Below are positions 63,721 to 64,000 of a DNA stretch of 64,000 bases, piece by piece. The notes beneath the pieces were generated by a model, which ran no database searches, had not been told where the DNA came from, and saw only the letters and a list, made by a program, of their open reading frames with translations. The translations under genes and the position numbers were made by a program. How positions within the stretch are numbered: the stretch's first letter is position 1; the number at the start of each line of letters is the position of its first letter. Origin of the DNA: Arthrobacter sp. B2a2-09 (lineage in GTDB: Bacteria; Actinomycetota; Actinomycetes; Actinomycetales; Micrococcaceae); the NCBI RefSeq assembly GCF_027587375.1, contig NZ_JAMXIC010000003.1:186001-250000 (forward strand), given 5' to 3'.

Positions 63721-64000
63721 TCAAATCCACAGGTCGGGGCGAGCCAAATCGGTCTGGATCGCGCGGATGATCGAGGCGAGGATCCCGGACGAGAGAAGTC
63801 CAGACCCCAGCGGACCGGAGGAATTCTCACCCAGCGGTGGCAAGCGTCGAAGCGCGGACCGCGCCTCGGCGCTCATGTGCTCGAGTTGCCAGCGGATCTC
63901 GTCGTCGACCGTCTGGGGCCGATCGGGTGCCGCCAGCCCGGCCGCTTTCGCGGCGTACGCGGCTGCCCCCAATGCGTGCGCGCCCATGTGAGCGACGGCC
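63721..64000 (-). CDS. Imm-5-like putative immunity protein (partial)
   Basis: Cut by the right edge; the C-terminal 92 residues are visible and the frame stays open to the edge. HALGAAAYAAKAAGLAAPDR then an EIRWQLEHMSAEARSALRRL stretch match the Ala-rich helical repeats of Imm-5-like putative immunity proteins. An internal ATG at 63987 is not taken as the start. No toxin is visible; role unknown. Confidence 0.65.
   Translation of the reverse strand, partial: AVAHMGAHALGAAAYAAKAAGLAAPDRPQTVDDEIRWQLEHMSAEARSALRRLPPLGENSSGPLGSGLLSSGILASIIRAIQTDLARPDLWI

Overview
This is a high-GC actinobacterial chromosome segment. Gene content and order point to Micrococcaceae, close to Arthrobacter, Paenarthrobacter or Pseudarthrobacter: actinobacterial-type DapD, the dapC-fdxA pair, typA followed by an oligopeptide ABC transporter, many GTG/TTG starts and strong GGAGG ribosome sites. 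The genus is inferred from memory of gene order, not from a search. I see no rRNA, tRNA, transposase, prophage or CRISPR array.

Layout. 0-10 kb is core metabolism: a partial DivIVA-domain protein, a LOG-family protein, divergent dapE/dapD, a lytic-transglycosylase-like protein, a TetR regulator, galE, citrate synthase, dapC and ferredoxin. 10-13 kb is rearranged: a truncated SH3-only gene and an AbiEi-type antitoxin remnant meet tail to tail, followed by an MFS/ArsR pair and a small membrane protein, where relatives (from memory) carry an acetyltransferase and mshB. 13-28.3 kb holds typA and two oligopeptide/dipeptide ABC transporter clusters with similar architecture (lipoprotein binding protein, hairpin, two permeases, one protein with two ATPase domains).

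28.5-35.9 kb looks accessory. It has a condensation-domain/GNAT fusion divergent from an alpha/beta hydrolase, a DUF1877-like protein, a HigBA toxin-antitoxin pair, a GNAT gene with an internal deletion, an ABC-type AAA ATPase, and a conserved but unexplained actinobacterial trio (MSMEG_4193-type phosphomutase, DUF3090, SCO1664 kinase-like). It ends in a truncated HTH gene. 36-44 kb returns to core functions: ychF, rmuC, ispH, xseA/xseB, ppk2 and an AlaA-type aminotransferase.

44-64 kb holds an OpuC-type osmoprotectant transporter, NUDIX and pirin proteins, a BadF-type sugar kinase, divergent lysR/MFS, an aquaglyceroporin, a trans-sulfuration enzyme divergent from an Lrp regulator, an ArsR gene coupled to a 75-residue protein behind a 14-bp-periodic repeat array, an MFS exporter with a second Lrp regulator, a DUF1761-corA-zapE run, a rhodanese, a DUF1059 protein, a SARP-like regulator and a partial Imm-5-like protein at the right edge.

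The most unusual items are the condensation-GNAT fusion with its divergent hydrolase, the phosphomutase/DUF3090/SCO1664 trio within a patchwork of broken genes, the apparent loss of mshB at a scarred junction, and several very regular operator arrays (HigA, ArsR, the oligopeptide transporter promoter, the gltA promoter). Three compound palindromes lie between convergent genes and look like family-specific intergenic repeats.
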